Shown: positions 1-8,014 of the stretch, piece by piece
Numbering within the stretch: position 1 is the first letter of the stretch
Layout: every line of letters begins with the position of its first letter
NCBI GenBank assembly: GCA_021771635.1
Contig: JAETOQ010000018.1
Coordinates: 1 to 35,316 of the forward strand
Source: Oscillospiraceae bacterium
GTDB taxonomy: Bacteria; Bacillota; Clostridia; Oscillospirales; Oscillospiraceae
Direction: 5' to 3'
DNA: 35,316 nucleotides
The notes under the pieces: model-generated
What the model was told of the DNA's origin: nothing
Databases searched by the model: none
The model's input: the letters and a program-made list of their open reading frames with translations, nothing else
Position numbers and translations under genes: made by a program

Positions 1-4
1 AACG

Positions 5-119
5 GGGGCTGGCAAGGCGGACGAGGCCGCCGGGCTGTCGCCCGGCAACGAGGACAACGCCGCCAGCATTTGTTTTAGCCCCGAAAAACCGTATTTCCCC
101 TTGTCAATCGATGGTAGAG
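5..119 (+). repeat. Dispersed repeat, left-edge copy
   Basis: This stretch aligns over about 115 bp with the reverse complement of the last 117 bases of the window (35198-35314). Shared blocks are GGGGCTGGCAAGGC, GGGCTG(T/C)CGCCCG, a TTTAG and, near the inner end, TTTCCCCTTGT(C/T)AATCGATG. The copies differ by substitutions and small indels, so they are old members of a dispersed family, not a recent duplication. No gene is evident inside. The inner end runs straight into the decayed HTH fragment at 111. Confidence 0.6.
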
Positions 120-299
120 ATGCGAAAAGCAGGAAAGACTCGGCAAGAGATGGCGGACTACTTTGGGGCGATCAAAAATTGGGTTACACGATACAACCAT
201 AGAGCCTCTTTTTTGTCCTGCCCGCACAATCTGGGGCGGTTCACGCTGACAGCGGCCCCGGACTTTTTTGCGCGTTTTGGGAGAGACTACCCTCGGTGA
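111..299 (+). pseudogene. Decayed HTH/transposase-like N-terminal fragment
   Basis: The first roughly 30 codons read like the helix-turn-helix start of an IS3-type OrfA or related DNA-binding protein (GKTRQEMADYFG, then IKNWVTRYN). Intact relatives usually have several residues between the YFG and the IKNWV, so a small internal deletion is likely. After RYN the reading frame becomes unrelated sequence and stops at 299. No good ribosome site precedes it and no second transposase frame follows. I interpret it as a remnant of a mobile element attached to the edge repeat. It could also be chance coding in repeat DNA. The rest of 120-300 shows nothing else recognisable. Confidence 0.35.
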
Positions 300-313
300 A
301 CGGAGCCGCCGGT

Positions 314-369
314 TTAACACAGACTTTACAAAGCGGTGGTGACGGATTTTACGTGGAGCTGTTTATACT
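314..369 (+). promoter_or_regulatory. Putative PhoP box and pstS promoter
   Basis: TTAACA (314-319) and TTTACA (325-330) are spaced 11 bp start to start. This matches the Gram-positive PhoP box pattern TT(A/C/T)ACA-N5-TT(A/C/T)ACA. Downstream is a -10-like TATACT at 364-369 with no convincing -35 (GACGGA near 341), which is typical of activator-dependent promoters. The first pst gene starts at 417 behind AAGGAG. This fits phosphate-starvation induction by the PhoB/PhoR pair encoded at 5575-7910. The PhoP-box definition comes from Bacillus; its use here is inference. Confidence 0.55.
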
Positions 370-416
370 ATGTCCGTACCTTCGGAAAACCAGGCAAGAC
401 ATATCAAAAGGAGATT

Positions 417-1292
417 ATGAAGATGAAAAAGGTAGTTGCACTTTTGCTGACTCTGACTTTGGCAATGTCCCTGCTGGCCGGCTGCGGCGGGCAGTCCTCC
501 GGCGGCGACAGTACGCCCGCTGAAGGCGATGCTCCCGCCGGGATACAGCTCAGCGGCAGCGTGTCTCTGAACGGCTCCACCTCCATGGAGAAGGTGGTGG
601 GCGCGCTGAACGAGCAGTTCATGGCCGACAACAGCGGCGTGAGCGTCACCTATGATCCCACCGGCTCCGGCGCGGGCATCGAGGCCGCCTCCAACGGCAG
701 CGCCGACATCGGCCTCAGCTCCCGCGCCCTGAAGGACGAGGAGACCGCCGCCGGCCTGACGGGCACCACCGTGGCCCTGGACGGCATCGCTGTCATCGTC
801 AATCCCGCCAACGGTGTGGAGGACCTGACCGTGGAGCAGATCGCCCAGATCTTCTCCGGCGAGATCACCGACTGGAGCCAGGTGGGCGGGCAGAGCGGCA
901 CCATCTCCTGCATCGGCCGTGAGGCCGGCTCCGGCACCCGGGACGGCTTTGAGTCCATCACCGGCACCACCGATGCCTGCAAGCTGGATCAGGAGCTGAC
1001 CTCCACCGGCGCCGTGATCGAGGCTGTGGCGGGCAACCCCAACGCCATCGGCTATGCCTCCCTGTCCTCCGTGGAGGGCAAGGCCACCGTCAAGGCCGTC
1101 ACCGTGGACGGCGTGGCCTGCACCGAGGAGACGGTTCTGGACGGCAGCTATGCCATTCAGCGGCCCTTCGTCCTGGTCACCAAGGACGGCACGGCTCTGA
1201 GCACTCAGGCCCAGGCCTGGTTCGACTTCGCCACCTCCGCCGCGGCCAATGACCTGATCACCGCCGCCGGCGCCGTGCCCGTGGCAAAGTAA
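417..1292 (+). CDS. pstS: Phosphate ABC transporter substrate-binding lipoprotein PstS
   Basis: This is the extracellular phosphate-binding protein of the high-affinity Pst transporter (291 aa). The ATG at 417 follows AAAGGAG with good spacing; upstream in-frame starts have no ribosome site. The N-terminus is basic (MKMKK), then hydrophobic, then a lipobox LLAGC, so it is predicted to be a membrane-anchored lipoprotein. The mature part has features typical of PstS: the start GSVSLNGSTSMEKV, the phosphate-loop motif DPTGSGAGIEAA, and GREAGSGTRDGFES. It opens the pstSCAB-phoU operon and lies behind a PhoP-like box. Alternative periplasmic-binding families are unlikely given the adjacent pstC, pstA and pstB. 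Confidence 0.96.
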   Translation: MKMKKVVALLLTLTLAMSLLAGCGGQSSGGDSTPAEGDAPAGIQLSGSVSLNGSTSMEKVVGALNEQFMADNSGVSVTYDPTGSGAGIEAASNGSADIGLSSRALKDEETAAGLTGTTVALDGIAVIVNPANGVEDLTVEQIAQIFSGEITDWSQVGGQSGTISCIGREAGSGTRDGFESITGTTDACKLDQELTSTGAVIEAVAGNPNAIGYASLSSVEGKATVKAVTVDGVACTEETVLDGSYAIQRPFVLVTKDGTALSTQAQAWFDFATSAAANDLITAAGAVPVAK

Positions 1293-1318
1293 GAGAACGC
1301 TGATCTCCCACTGGGAGC

Positions 1319-1348
1319 GCCTCCACCCACAGATAGGCGGGTGGAGGC
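1319..1348 (+). promoter_or_regulatory. Stem-loop between pstS and pstC
   Basis: A perfect 10-bp stem (1319-1328 with 1339-1348) encloses a 10-nt loop in the pstS-pstC spacer. There is no T-run after it, so it is probably not a full terminator. In many pst operons such a hairpin stabilises or partly terminates the transcript so that PstS is made in excess over the membrane components. That role is inferred here. Confidence 0.55.
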
Positions 1349-1396
1349 TGTTCCCGCGGAGAGGGGAAAAACCCTTTGGAAAAGGAGAACATTCCT

Positions 1397-2362
1397 ATGG
1401 AATACGAGATCATCACGGGGGCCGGAGCCGCAGGGAGCAGACGGCTCAACAGCAGCACCGGGCACGGTCCCTCCATGAAGCGCCGGAGCGGCCGGGAGGC
1501 CATGGAGCTGTTTTTCCACGTCCTGTTTCTGCTGTGCGGCGGAGTGGCGGTGGCCTTCGTGCTGTTTATCAGCATCTATCTGATCGTCTCCGGCCTGCCC
1601 GCCATCCGGGAGATCGGCCTGGCGGACTTCCTGTTCGGGCAGGTCTGGGCCCCCACCGCCACCACGGCGGAGCCGTCCTACGGCATCCTGCCCTTTATCC
1701 TCACCTCTGTCTACGGCACCGCCGGGGCCGTCCTCATCGGTGTGCCCGTGGGGCTGATGACCGCCATTTTCCTGGCAAAGGTGGCGCCGCCCAGGGCCGC
1801 CAAGGTCATCCGCACCGCCGTGGAGCTGCTGGCGGGCATTCCCTCCGTGGTGTACGGCCTGGTGGGCATGATCGTGCTGGTGCCGGCCATCCGGGACCTG
1901 TTCGGCCTCTCCTCCGGCGCCTGCCTGCTGGCGGCCATCGTGGTGCTGGCCATCATGATCCTGCCATCCATCATCAACGTGTCGGAGACGGCCCTCCGGG
2001 CGGTGCCCCGGGAGTATGAGGAGGCGTCCCTGGCCCTGGGAGCTACGGAGATCGAGACTTATTTCCGGGTGTCCCTGCCCGCCGCCGGCAGCGGCGTGGC
2101 CACGGCGGTGGTGCTGGGCGTGGGCCGGGCCATCGGGGAGGCCATGGCGATCATCATGGTCTCCGGCAACGTGGCCAACATGCCGGGGCTGTTCACCTCC
2201 GTCCGCTTTCTCACCACCGCCATTGCCTCGGAGATGTCCTATGCCTCCGTGGGCAGCCTGCAGCGCAACGCCCTGTACTCCATCGGGCTGGTGCTGTTCC
2301 TGTTCATCATGCTCATCAACGTGCTGCTGAACGTGTTCATCAAGAACAAAAAGGAGGACTGA
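1397..2362 (+). CDS. pstC: Phosphate ABC transporter permease PstC
   Basis: This is one of two membrane permease subunits for phosphate import (321 aa). The ATG at 1397 has AAAGGAG 9 nt upstream; a TTG at 1376 is in frame but would overlap that ribosome site. After a hydrophilic N-terminus it shows about six membrane segments. It carries the BPD-permease EAA-type loop (around EYEEASLALGATEIETYFRVSLP) and the motif ELLAGIPSVVYGLVG shared by PstC and PstA. It is followed 3 nt later by pstA, whose ribosome site lies inside the pstC end. Confidence 0.95.
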   Translation: MEYEIITGAGAAGSRRLNSSTGHGPSMKRRSGREAMELFFHVLFLLCGGVAVAFVLFISIYLIVSGLPAIREIGLADFLFGQVWAPTATTAEPSYGILPFILTSVYGTAGAVLIGVPVGLMTAIFLAKVAPPRAAKVIRTAVELLAGIPSVVYGLVGMIVLVPAIRDLFGLSSGACLLAAIVVLAIMILPSIINVSETALRAVPREYEEASLALGATEIETYFRVSLPAAGSGVATAVVLGVGRAIGEAMAIIMVSGNVANMPGLFTSVRFLTTAIASEMSYASVGSLQRNALYSIGLVLFLFIMLINVLLNVFIKNKKED

Positions 2363-2365
2363 ACC

Positions 2366-3214
2366 GTGGACCAGAGACTTTCCACCGGCCGCCGGGTCTA
2401 TGACAGGGGCCTGCGGGCCCTCCTGTGGCTCTGCGCGGGACTGACCTGCGCGCTGCTGGCGTTCCTGATCGGCTATATCTTCTACCGGGGACTGGGCAGC
2501 ATCACCTGGGAGCTGCTCACCACCCAGACCAGCTATATCAAGGACACCATCGGCATCCTGCCCAACATCCTCAATACCCTCTATATCATTCTGGTGGCCA
2601 TGGTCATCGTCCTGCCCCTGGGCGTGGGCGCCGCCATCTACCTGACAGAGTACGCTGAGGGCCGCAGGCTGATCTCCATCATTGAATTCGCCACCGAGAC
2701 GCTGACGGGCATCCCCTCCATCATCTTCGGCCTGGTGGGCATGCTGTTCTTCGTTCAGAAGATGAAGCTCCAGGCCGGTATTCTGGCGGGCGGACTGACG
2801 CTGGTGGTCATGATCCTGCCCACCATCGTCCGCACCACCCAGGAGAGCCTCAAGACCGTGCCCCAGTCCTATCGGGAGGGCGCTCTGGGCCTGGGGGCGG
2901 GGAAGTGGCACATGGTCCGCACCGTGGTGCTGCCCAACGCTGTGGACGGCATCGTCACCGGCTGCATCCTGGCGGTGGGCCGCATCGTGGGCGAGAGCGC
3001 GGCGCTGCTGTTCACCGCGGGCCTTGGCCTGGTGCTCAACGGCTTCGTCACCGCCCTGAAATCCTCCTCCGCCACGCTGAGCGTGGCCCTGTACGTCTAC
3101 GCCAACGAGCGGGGAGAGACCGGCGTGGCCTTTGCCATCGCCGCTATCCTGATGGTGCTGACATTCCTCATCAACCTGGCCGCCAACACGGCGGGCAGGA
3201 AACTGAAACAATAA
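2366..3214 (+). CDS. pstA: Phosphate ABC transporter permease PstA
   Basis: This is the second permease subunit of the Pst phosphate importer (282 aa). It starts with GTG at 2366, with AAGGAGG at 2351-2357 inside the pstC coding end, so translation is probably coupled. It has about six membrane segments, the conserved [15 protein letters not shown] segment and the EAA-type cytoplasmic loop ([23 protein letters not shown]) that docks on PstB. The C-terminal helix is followed after 11 nt by pstB. Confidence 0.95.
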   Translation: MDQRLSTGRRVYDRGLRALLWLCAGLTCALLAFLIGYIFYRGLGSITWELLTTQTSYIKDTIGILPNILNTLYIILVAMVIVLPLGVGAAIYLTEYAEGRRLISIIEFATETLTGIPSIIFGLVGMLFFVQKMKLQAGILAGGLTLVVMILPTIVRTTQESLKTVPQSYREGALGLGAGKWHMVRTVVLPNAVDGIVTGCILAVGRIVGESAALLFTAGLGLVLNGFVTALKSSSATLSVALYVYANERGETGVAFAIAAILMVLTFLINLAANTAGRKLKQ

Positions 3215-3225
3215 CGGAGGCTCCT

Positions 3226-3981
3226 ATGGCAACGATTTTACAGGCAAAAGGACTGAACCTCTGGTACGGGCAGAACCATGCCCTCCACGATGTGAGCATC
3301 GACATCCCGGAGCACGAGATCACGGCCTTTATCGGCCCCTCCGGCTGCGGCAAGTCCACCTTTCTGCGGACGCTGAACCGCATGAACGACCTGATCCCCA
3401 TCGTGAAGATCACCGGGGAGGTGGATTACCGGGGACAGAATATCTATGACGGCGGCGTGGACCCCACCTGGCTGCGCAGGCAGATCGGCATGGTGTTCCA
3501 GAAGGCCAACCCATTCCCCATGAGCATCTATGACAACGTGGCCTACGGCCCCCGGACCCACGGTGTGCGCTCCAAGGTGCAGCTGGACGAGATCGTGGAG
3601 AACTCCCTCCGGGCCGCCGCCATCTGGGATGAGGTGAAGGACCGCCTGAAAAAGAGCGCCCTGGGCCTCTCCGGCGGCCAGCAGCAGCGGCTGTGCATTG
3701 CCAGGGCCCTGGCGGTGGAGCCGGAGGTGCTGCTGATGGACGAATCCACCAGCGCCCTGGACCCCATTTCCACCTCCAAGATCGAGGACCTTGCGGCGGA
3801 GCTGAAAAACAAGTATACTGTGGTCATGGTGACACACAACATGCAGCAGGCCGCCCGCGTCTCCGACAACACCGCCTTCTTCCTGCTGGGCGATCTGGTG
3901 GAGTTCGGCAAAACGGAGAAGCTGTTCTCCAATCCATCGGACAAGCGCACCGAGGATTACATCACCGGACGGTTTGGATGA
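3226..3981 (+). CDS. pstB: Phosphate ABC transporter ATPase PstB
   Basis: This is the ATP-hydrolysing subunit of the phosphate importer (251 aa). Visible motifs are Walker [10 protein letters not shown] at residues 37-45, Q-loop [15 protein letters not shown], signature LSGGQQQR near residue 148, Walker B VLLMDE near 168-173, D-loop SALDP and switch His in VMVTHNM. The residue after the catalytic Glu is Ser (DESTSALDP) where most ABC ATPases have Pro. This is a mild oddity that should not abolish activity. The start at 3226 follows GGAGG. phoU begins 15 nt after its stop. Confidence 0.97.
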   Translation: MATILQAKGLNLWYGQNHALHDVSIDIPEHEITAFIGPSGCGKSTFLRTLNRMNDLIPIVKITGEVDYRGQNIYDGGVDPTWLRRQIGMVFQKANPFPMSIYDNVAYGPRTHGVRSKVQLDEIVENSLRAAAIWDEVKDRLKKSALGLSGGQQQRLCIARALAVEPEVLLMDESTSALDPISTSKIEDLAAELKNKYTVVMVTHNMQQAARVSDNTAFFLLGDLVEFGKTEKLFSNPSDKRTEDYITGRFG

Positions 3982-3996
3982 GAAGGAGGAGAACAG

Positions 3997-4644
3997 ATGC
4001 GCAATCGATTTGACGAGCAGCTGAAACGGCTGCATGTGGAGCTGATCCAGATGGGCGCCCTCTGCGAGGACGCCATCTCCGCCGCGGCGGAGGCGCTGCT
4101 GAAAGGGGATGCGTCCCTGGCGGAGACCGCCATCGAAAAGGAGCGGGAGATCGACCAGGCGGAGCGGGAGGTGGAGAACCTCTGTTTGAAGCTGCTGCTC
4201 CAGCAGCAGCCGGTGGCCCGGGACCTGCGGGAGATCTCCGCGGCCCTGAAGATGATCTCCGACCTGGAGCGCATCGGCGACCAGGCGGCGGACATCGCGG
4301 AGCTGACGGAGCATGTGCGGATGCCGGACGAGAGCCGCGCCCCGCACATCGGAGACATGGCTCGGTCTGTGATCCGCATGGTGACGGACAGCGTGGATTC
4401 CTTTGTGAAGCGGGACCTGACGCTGGCCCGGTCGGTCTGCGACGCCGACGACCAGGTGGACGCCCTGTTTGAGCGGGTGAAAAAGGAGCTGATCGCCCTG
4501 ATCTCCGCCGACGCGGCCTATGGAGAACAGAGCCTGGACCTGCTGATGGTGGCAAAGTACCTGGAGCGGATCGGGGACCATGCCACCAACGTGGCCGAGT
4601 GGGTGGAGTACAGCATCACGGGGGTGCACCCGTCCAACAACTAA
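3997..4644 (+). CDS. phoU: Phosphate signalling protein PhoU
   Basis: This cytoplasmic regulator (215 aa) links the Pst transporter to the PhoR kinase and restrains signalling when phosphate is ample. It has the usual PhoU length and two related three-helix halves. Each half carries the metal-binding-type signature: DLERIGDQAADIAE in the first, YLERIGDHATNVAEWV in the second. The ATG follows AAGGAGGAG. The TAA stop (4642-4644) is also the left copy of the 3-bp direct repeat flanking the MITE-like element, so the element sits exactly at the gene end without visibly changing the protein. Confidence 0.95.
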   Translation: MRNRFDEQLKRLHVELIQMGALCEDAISAAAEALLKGDASLAETAIEKEREIDQAEREVENLCLKLLLQQQPVARDLREISAALKMISDLERIGDQAADIAELTEHVRMPDESRAPHIGDMARSVIRMVTDSVDSFVKRDLTLARSVCDADDQVDALFERVKKELIALISADAAYGEQSLDLLMVAKYLERIGDHATNVAEWVEYSITGVHPSNN

Positions 4645-4804
4645 GAGCTTATCCGTAAATTAGGCGTGCGCAGATTGCGCCGTCAGATTTTGCGTCAGAC
4701 GAGGCGGTTTTTCACAGGCGGGCTGGCGCCCGGCAAGAAAAAGCAGCGAAGTATGCCGCAAAATATGCAAGCAAGCTATGTGCGCATAATTTATGGATAA
4801 GCTC
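4645..4804. mobile_element. 160-bp MITE-like element
   Basis: Eighteen-bp terminal inverted repeats (4645-4662 and 4787-4804) match at 17 of 18 positions. They begin GAGCTTATCC and end GGATAAGCTC. The element is flanked by TAA on both sides (4642-4644 and 4805-4807), consistent with a 3-bp target duplication. It carries no reading frame of its own. A non-autonomous miniature transposon is the simplest reading; the transposase that moved it is not in the window. It separates phoU from the HD gene. Confidence 0.7.
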
Positions 4805-4810
4805 TAAACG

Positions 4811-4829
4811 GACGCGGCGGGGCCGCGTC
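4811..4829 (+). promoter_or_regulatory. Short GC-rich hairpin before the HD gene
   Basis: GACGCGGC (4811-4818) pairs with GCCGCGTC (4822-4829) around a GGG loop. It lies just upstream of the AAGGAGG of the HD-domain gene. No T-run follows, so it is more likely a 5' leader structure or a weak attenuator than a terminator. Confidence 0.35.
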
Positions 4830-4852
4830 TCCGACGCAAGGAGGAAGCGCGT

Positions 4853-5512
4853 ATGCTGACCTTTGAAGAGGTGAAGAACAACAGAGCCATCCGCACCTAT
4901 ATCCAGCGGGCGGACGAGTCCCTGACCGCCCTGGGATACACGGAGCACAGCTTTGCCCATGTGACGGCGGTGGCGGAGACCGCCGGGTATATCCTGGAGA
5001 CACTGGGCTATCCGGCCCGGACGGTGGAGCTGGCGAAGATCGCCGGCTACCTCCACGACATCGGCAATCTGGTCAACCGCATCGACCACTCCCAGTCCGG
5101 GGCGGTGATGGCCTTCCGCATCCTGGACAATCTGGACTGTGATCCGGAGGAGATCGCCACCATCGTCACCGCCATCGGCAACCACGACGAGGGCACCGGC
5201 CTGCCGGTGAATGCCGTGGCGGCGGCGCTGATCCTGGCGGATAAGTCCGACGTCCGCCGGAGCCGGGTGCGGAACACGGATATGGCCAGCTTTGATATCC
5301 ACGACCGGGTGAATTACTCGGTGAAGAAGTCTCAGCTGAAGATCAACGAAGAGCACACTCTGATCAAGCTGAAGCTGTTTGTGGACACCAAGTACGGCTC
5401 CGTGATGGACTACTTTGAGATCTTCATGCAGCGGATGATCCTCTGCCGCAAGGCGGCGGAGAAGCTGGGCCTGCAATTCAAGCTGATGATCAACGAGCAG
5501 CAGCTGATCTGA
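4853..5512 (+). CDS. HD-domain phosphohydrolase
   Basis: This is a soluble 219-aa HD-superfamily protein that probably hydrolyses a phosphate ester of a nucleotide or signalling molecule; the substrate is unknown. Metal-binding residues are visible: H32/H36 in EHSFAHV, H68-D69 in YLHDIGN, H111-D112 in NHDEG, and D129 in ADKSD. The ATG at 4853 follows AAGGAGG. It sits between phoU and the phoB/phoR pair, all on one strand. Its position suggests, without proving, a link to phosphate stress or nucleotide turnover. The C-terminal 80 residues look like an all-helical extension with no recognised motif. Confidence 0.8.
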   Translation: MLTFEEVKNNRAIRTYIQRADESLTALGYTEHSFAHVTAVAETAGYILETLGYPARTVELAKIAGYLHDIGNLVNRIDHSQSGAVMAFRILDNLDCDPEEIATIVTAIGNHDEGTGLPVNAVAAALILADKSDVRRSRVRNTDMASFDIHDRVNYSVKKSQLKINEEHTLIKLKLFVDTKYGSVMDYFEIFMQRMILCRKAAEKLGLQFKLMINEQQLI

Positions 5513-5574
5513 GACCGCGCCCGCGGGCGGGACCCGCCGCTCCCCGGAGGGGCGGTATACATCAGGAGGTTTCC

Positions 5575-6255
5575 ATGATCTACTTATTGGAAGATGATGC
5601 CAGCATCCGCGATTTCGTCGTCTATACCCTCAGCAGCCAGGGTATGGAGGCCCGGGGCTTTGAGCGCCCCTCGGAGTTCTGGGCGGCAGTGGCGGAGGCC
5701 GTGCCCGCCCTGGTGCTGCTGGACGTCATGCTGCCGGAGGAGGACGGCGTCTCCGTTCTGAAAAAGCTCCGGGCCGCGCCCCGCACGGCAAAGCTGCCCG
5801 TCATCATGCTGACGGCCAAGGGCACGGAGTACGACAAGGTGCTGGGCCTGGACGCTGGGGCCGACGACTATGTGGCAAAGCCCTTTGGCATGCTGGAGCT
5901 TCTCTCTCGCATCCGGGCGCTGCTGCGGCGGACGGCGGCGGAGCCGGAGGTCCTGCGCTGCGGCGCTTTGGCGGTGGACCCCGGCGGCCACACCGTGACG
6001 GTGGCCGGCAGGGCGGTGGCCCTGACACAGAAAGAGTTTGAGGTGCTGTGCCTCCTGCTGAACAACAGAGGCCAGGTCCTCTCCCGGGAGCGGCTCATCA
6101 GTGAGGTGTGGGGCTACGCCTTCACCGGCGAGAGCCGCACCGTGGACGTCCATGTCCGCACCCTGCGGCAGAAGCTGGGCGAGGCGGGGGCGTACATCGA
6201 GACCGTCCGGGGGTACGGCTACAAAATCAGCCAGGAAAGCCGGGATACGGTATGA
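5575..6255 (+). CDS. phoB: OmpR-family response regulator, PhoB/PhoP type
   Basis: This is a DNA-binding response regulator (226 aa), most likely the activator of the pst operon. The receiver domain (about 1-118) has acidic E6/D7/D8, the phospho-acceptor D50 in LLDVMLP, Thr in MLTAKG and Lys in VAKPFG. A winged-helix OmpR domain follows (about 130-222), with typical LTQKEFEVLCLLLNNRGQ and TVDVHVRTLRQKLG. The ATG follows AGGAGG. It overlaps the kinase gene by ATGA. Pairing with PhoR and linkage to pst-phoU support the PhoB (PhoP in Bacillus) assignment; the DNA target is inferred. Confidence 0.88.
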   Translation: MIYLLEDDASIRDFVVYTLSSQGMEARGFERPSEFWAAVAEAVPALVLLDVMLPEEDGVSVLKKLRAAPRTAKLPVIMLTAKGTEYDKVLGLDAGADDYVAKPFGMLELLSRIRALLRRTAAEPEVLRCGALAVDPGGHTVTVAGRAVALTQKEFEVLCLLLNNRGQVLSRERLISEVWGYAFTGESRTVDVHVRTLRQKLGEAGAYIETVRGYGYKISQESRDTV

Positions 6256-7910
6256 AGAGACATATTTTTCGGGCCATCCTGGCGGTGGCCCTGGCGGTGC
6301 TGCTGACCAGTCTGGTGCTGATCATGGGGGTGCTGTACGGCTACTTCCAGGACCGGATCACGGCCGAGCTGGCCCGGAGCACCGCGTACATCGCCCACGG
6401 CCTGGAGACACAGGGCATGGACTACCTGACCGGCCGCCTGCCGGGAGACAGCCGCGTCACCTGGGTGGCCGCCGACGGCACGGTGCTGTTCGACAACCGG
6501 GAGGACCCCGCCGGCATGGAGAACCACGCCGAACGGGAGGAGATCCGGGACGCCCTGCTGCTGGGCCATGGGACCGCCGCCCGATACTCCGACACCCTGT
6601 CTCAAAAGACGGTGTATTACGCCCTGCGGCTGGCGGACGGCTCCGTCCTGCGGCTGGCGGACACCCAGTACTCTGTCTGGACGCTGGTGCTTCAGGCCAT
6701 GCAGCCGGTGGCCCTTGTGACTTTGCTGGCGGTGTGTCTGGCCCTCTGGCTGGCGGGGCGGGTGTCCCGGCGGCTGGTGGAGCCCATCAACGCCATAGAC
6801 CCGGACGCCCCCGGCGAGACGGCTTACGAGGAGCTGGCCCCGCTGGTGGGAAAGCTCCGCAGCCAGAACCGCCGCATCCAGCGGCAGGTGGAGGACCTGC
6901 GGCGGCAGCGGGAGGAATTCAGCGCCATCACGGAGAACATGAGCGAGGGCCTGCTGGTCATCGACCGGGAGACACGGGTGCTGTCCTACAACACCGCCGC
7001 CCTGCGGCTCCTGGGCGCGGAGGGGCCTGTGAAAGAGGCGGAGAGCGTCCTGGCACTGGACCGGGAGGCGGGCTTCCGCCGCTGTGTGGAGGAGGCCCTG
7101 GCGGGCCGCCGCTGGGAGGAGCTGCTGGAGCGGGAGGAGACCTGCCGCCGAGTGCTGGCCAGCCCCGTGGAGCAGGACGGGGACCTCACCGGCGCGGTGC
7201 TCCTTGTGCTGGACGTGACGGAAAAGGAACAGCGGGAGGCCCTGCGGCGGGAGTTCACCGCCAATGTGTCCCATGAGCTGAAAACGCCACTGACGGCCAT
7301 CCTGGGCACGGCGGAGATCCTGGAAAACGGCATGGTGCGGCCGGAGGATATCCAACACTTCGCCGGGAACATCCACCGGGAGGCCCAGAGGCTGATCGGT
7401 CTGGTGAACGATATCATCAAGCTCTCCCGCTTGGACGAGGGCGGCTATGCCGCCCAATGGGAGACGGTGGACCTGTACCAACAGGCCGGGGACGTTCTGG
7501 ACCAGCTGGCCCCGGCGGCGGACAAGAAGCAGGTGTCCATGACGCTGGAGGGAGACTGCGCCCTGGTGCGGGGCGTGCCCCAGATCATCGAGGAGATCGT
7601 CTACAACCTCTGCGACAATGCGGTGGCCTACAACCGCCAGGGCGGCAGCGTGACCGTCACGGTATCCGCCGCGGCGGAGGGGGCCAGGATCGCGGTACGG
7701 GACACCGGCGCCGGCATTCCAAAGGAAGCGCAGGACCGGGTGTTCGAGCGGTTCTACCGGGTGGACAAGAGCCACTCCGGCGGGGGAACGGGGCTGGGCC
7801 TTTCCATCGTCAAGCACGGCGCCGCCTATCTGGGCGCCCGGGTGGAACTGGACAGCGAGCCTGGCAGGGGAAGCACCTTTACCGTCACATTCCCACCCGC
7901 CGGGACATAA
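6252..7910 (+). CDS. phoR: Sensor histidine kinase PhoR
   Basis: This membrane sensor kinase (552 aa) is the partner of the preceding regulator. The start is the ATG at 6252 overlapping the phoB stop (ATGA). It has an N-terminal membrane helix, an extracellular loop (about 35-145), a second helix (about 150-175), a short HAMP-like linker and a PAS-like domain (about 220-320). The HisKA box is FTANVSHELKTPLTAILG with the phospho-accepting H341. The ATPase domain shows the N-box EIVYNLCDNAVAYN and G-boxes DTGAGIP and GGGTGLGLSIV. Like other PhoR proteins it probably senses phosphate indirectly through PstSCAB-PhoU. Confidence 0.9.
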   Translation: MKRHIFRAILAVALAVLLTSLVLIMGVLYGYFQDRITAELARSTAYIAHGLETQGMDYLTGRLPGDSRVTWVAADGTVLFDNREDPAGMENHAEREEIRDALLLGHGTAARYSDTLSQKTVYYALRLADGSVLRLADTQYSVWTLVLQAMQPVALVTLLAVCLALWLAGRVSRRLVEPINAIDPDAPGETAYEELAPLVGKLRSQNRRIQRQVEDLRRQREEFSAITENMSEGLLVIDRETRVLSYNTAALRLLGAEGPVKEAESVLALDREAGFRRCVEEALAGRRWEELLEREETCRRVLASPVEQDGDLTGAVLLVLDVTEKEQREALRREFTANVSHELKTPLTAILGTAEILENGMVRPEDIQHFAGNIHREAQRLIGLVNDIIKLSRLDEGGYAAQWETVDLYQQAGDVLDQLAPAADKKQVSMTLEGDCALVRGVPQIIEEIVYNLCDNAVAYNRQGGSVTVTVSAAAEGARIAVRDTGAGIPKEAQDRVFERFYRVDKSHSGGGTGLGLSIVKHGAAYLGARVELDSEPGRGSTFTVTFPPAGT

Positions 7911-7968
7911 AGAGCCAGATGCCATGCGGGCCTGGGGAGAGGACTACAAGCAGAAGAACGCATAGAAA

Positions 7969-7998
7969 GATGCCTGCCGCGATTTCGCGGCAGGCATC
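7969..7998. terminator. Bidirectional terminator between phoR and the isomerase gene
   Basis: A 13- to 14-bp GC-rich stem (7969-7982 with 7985-7998) is followed on the + strand by TCTGTTTTCTT. On the - strand it is followed by a TTTCTATGCG stretch. It lies between convergent genes ending at 7910 (+) and 8015 (-) and can serve both. Confidence 0.8.
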
Positions 7999-8014
7999 TC
8001 TGTTTTCTTGGAAG

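Noticed and set aside
1205-3211. 668-codon open frame on the - strand across pstC and pstA
   Set aside because: Histidine/glutamine/glycine-rich shadow typical of antisense frames in GC-rich genes; the + strand genes are certain.
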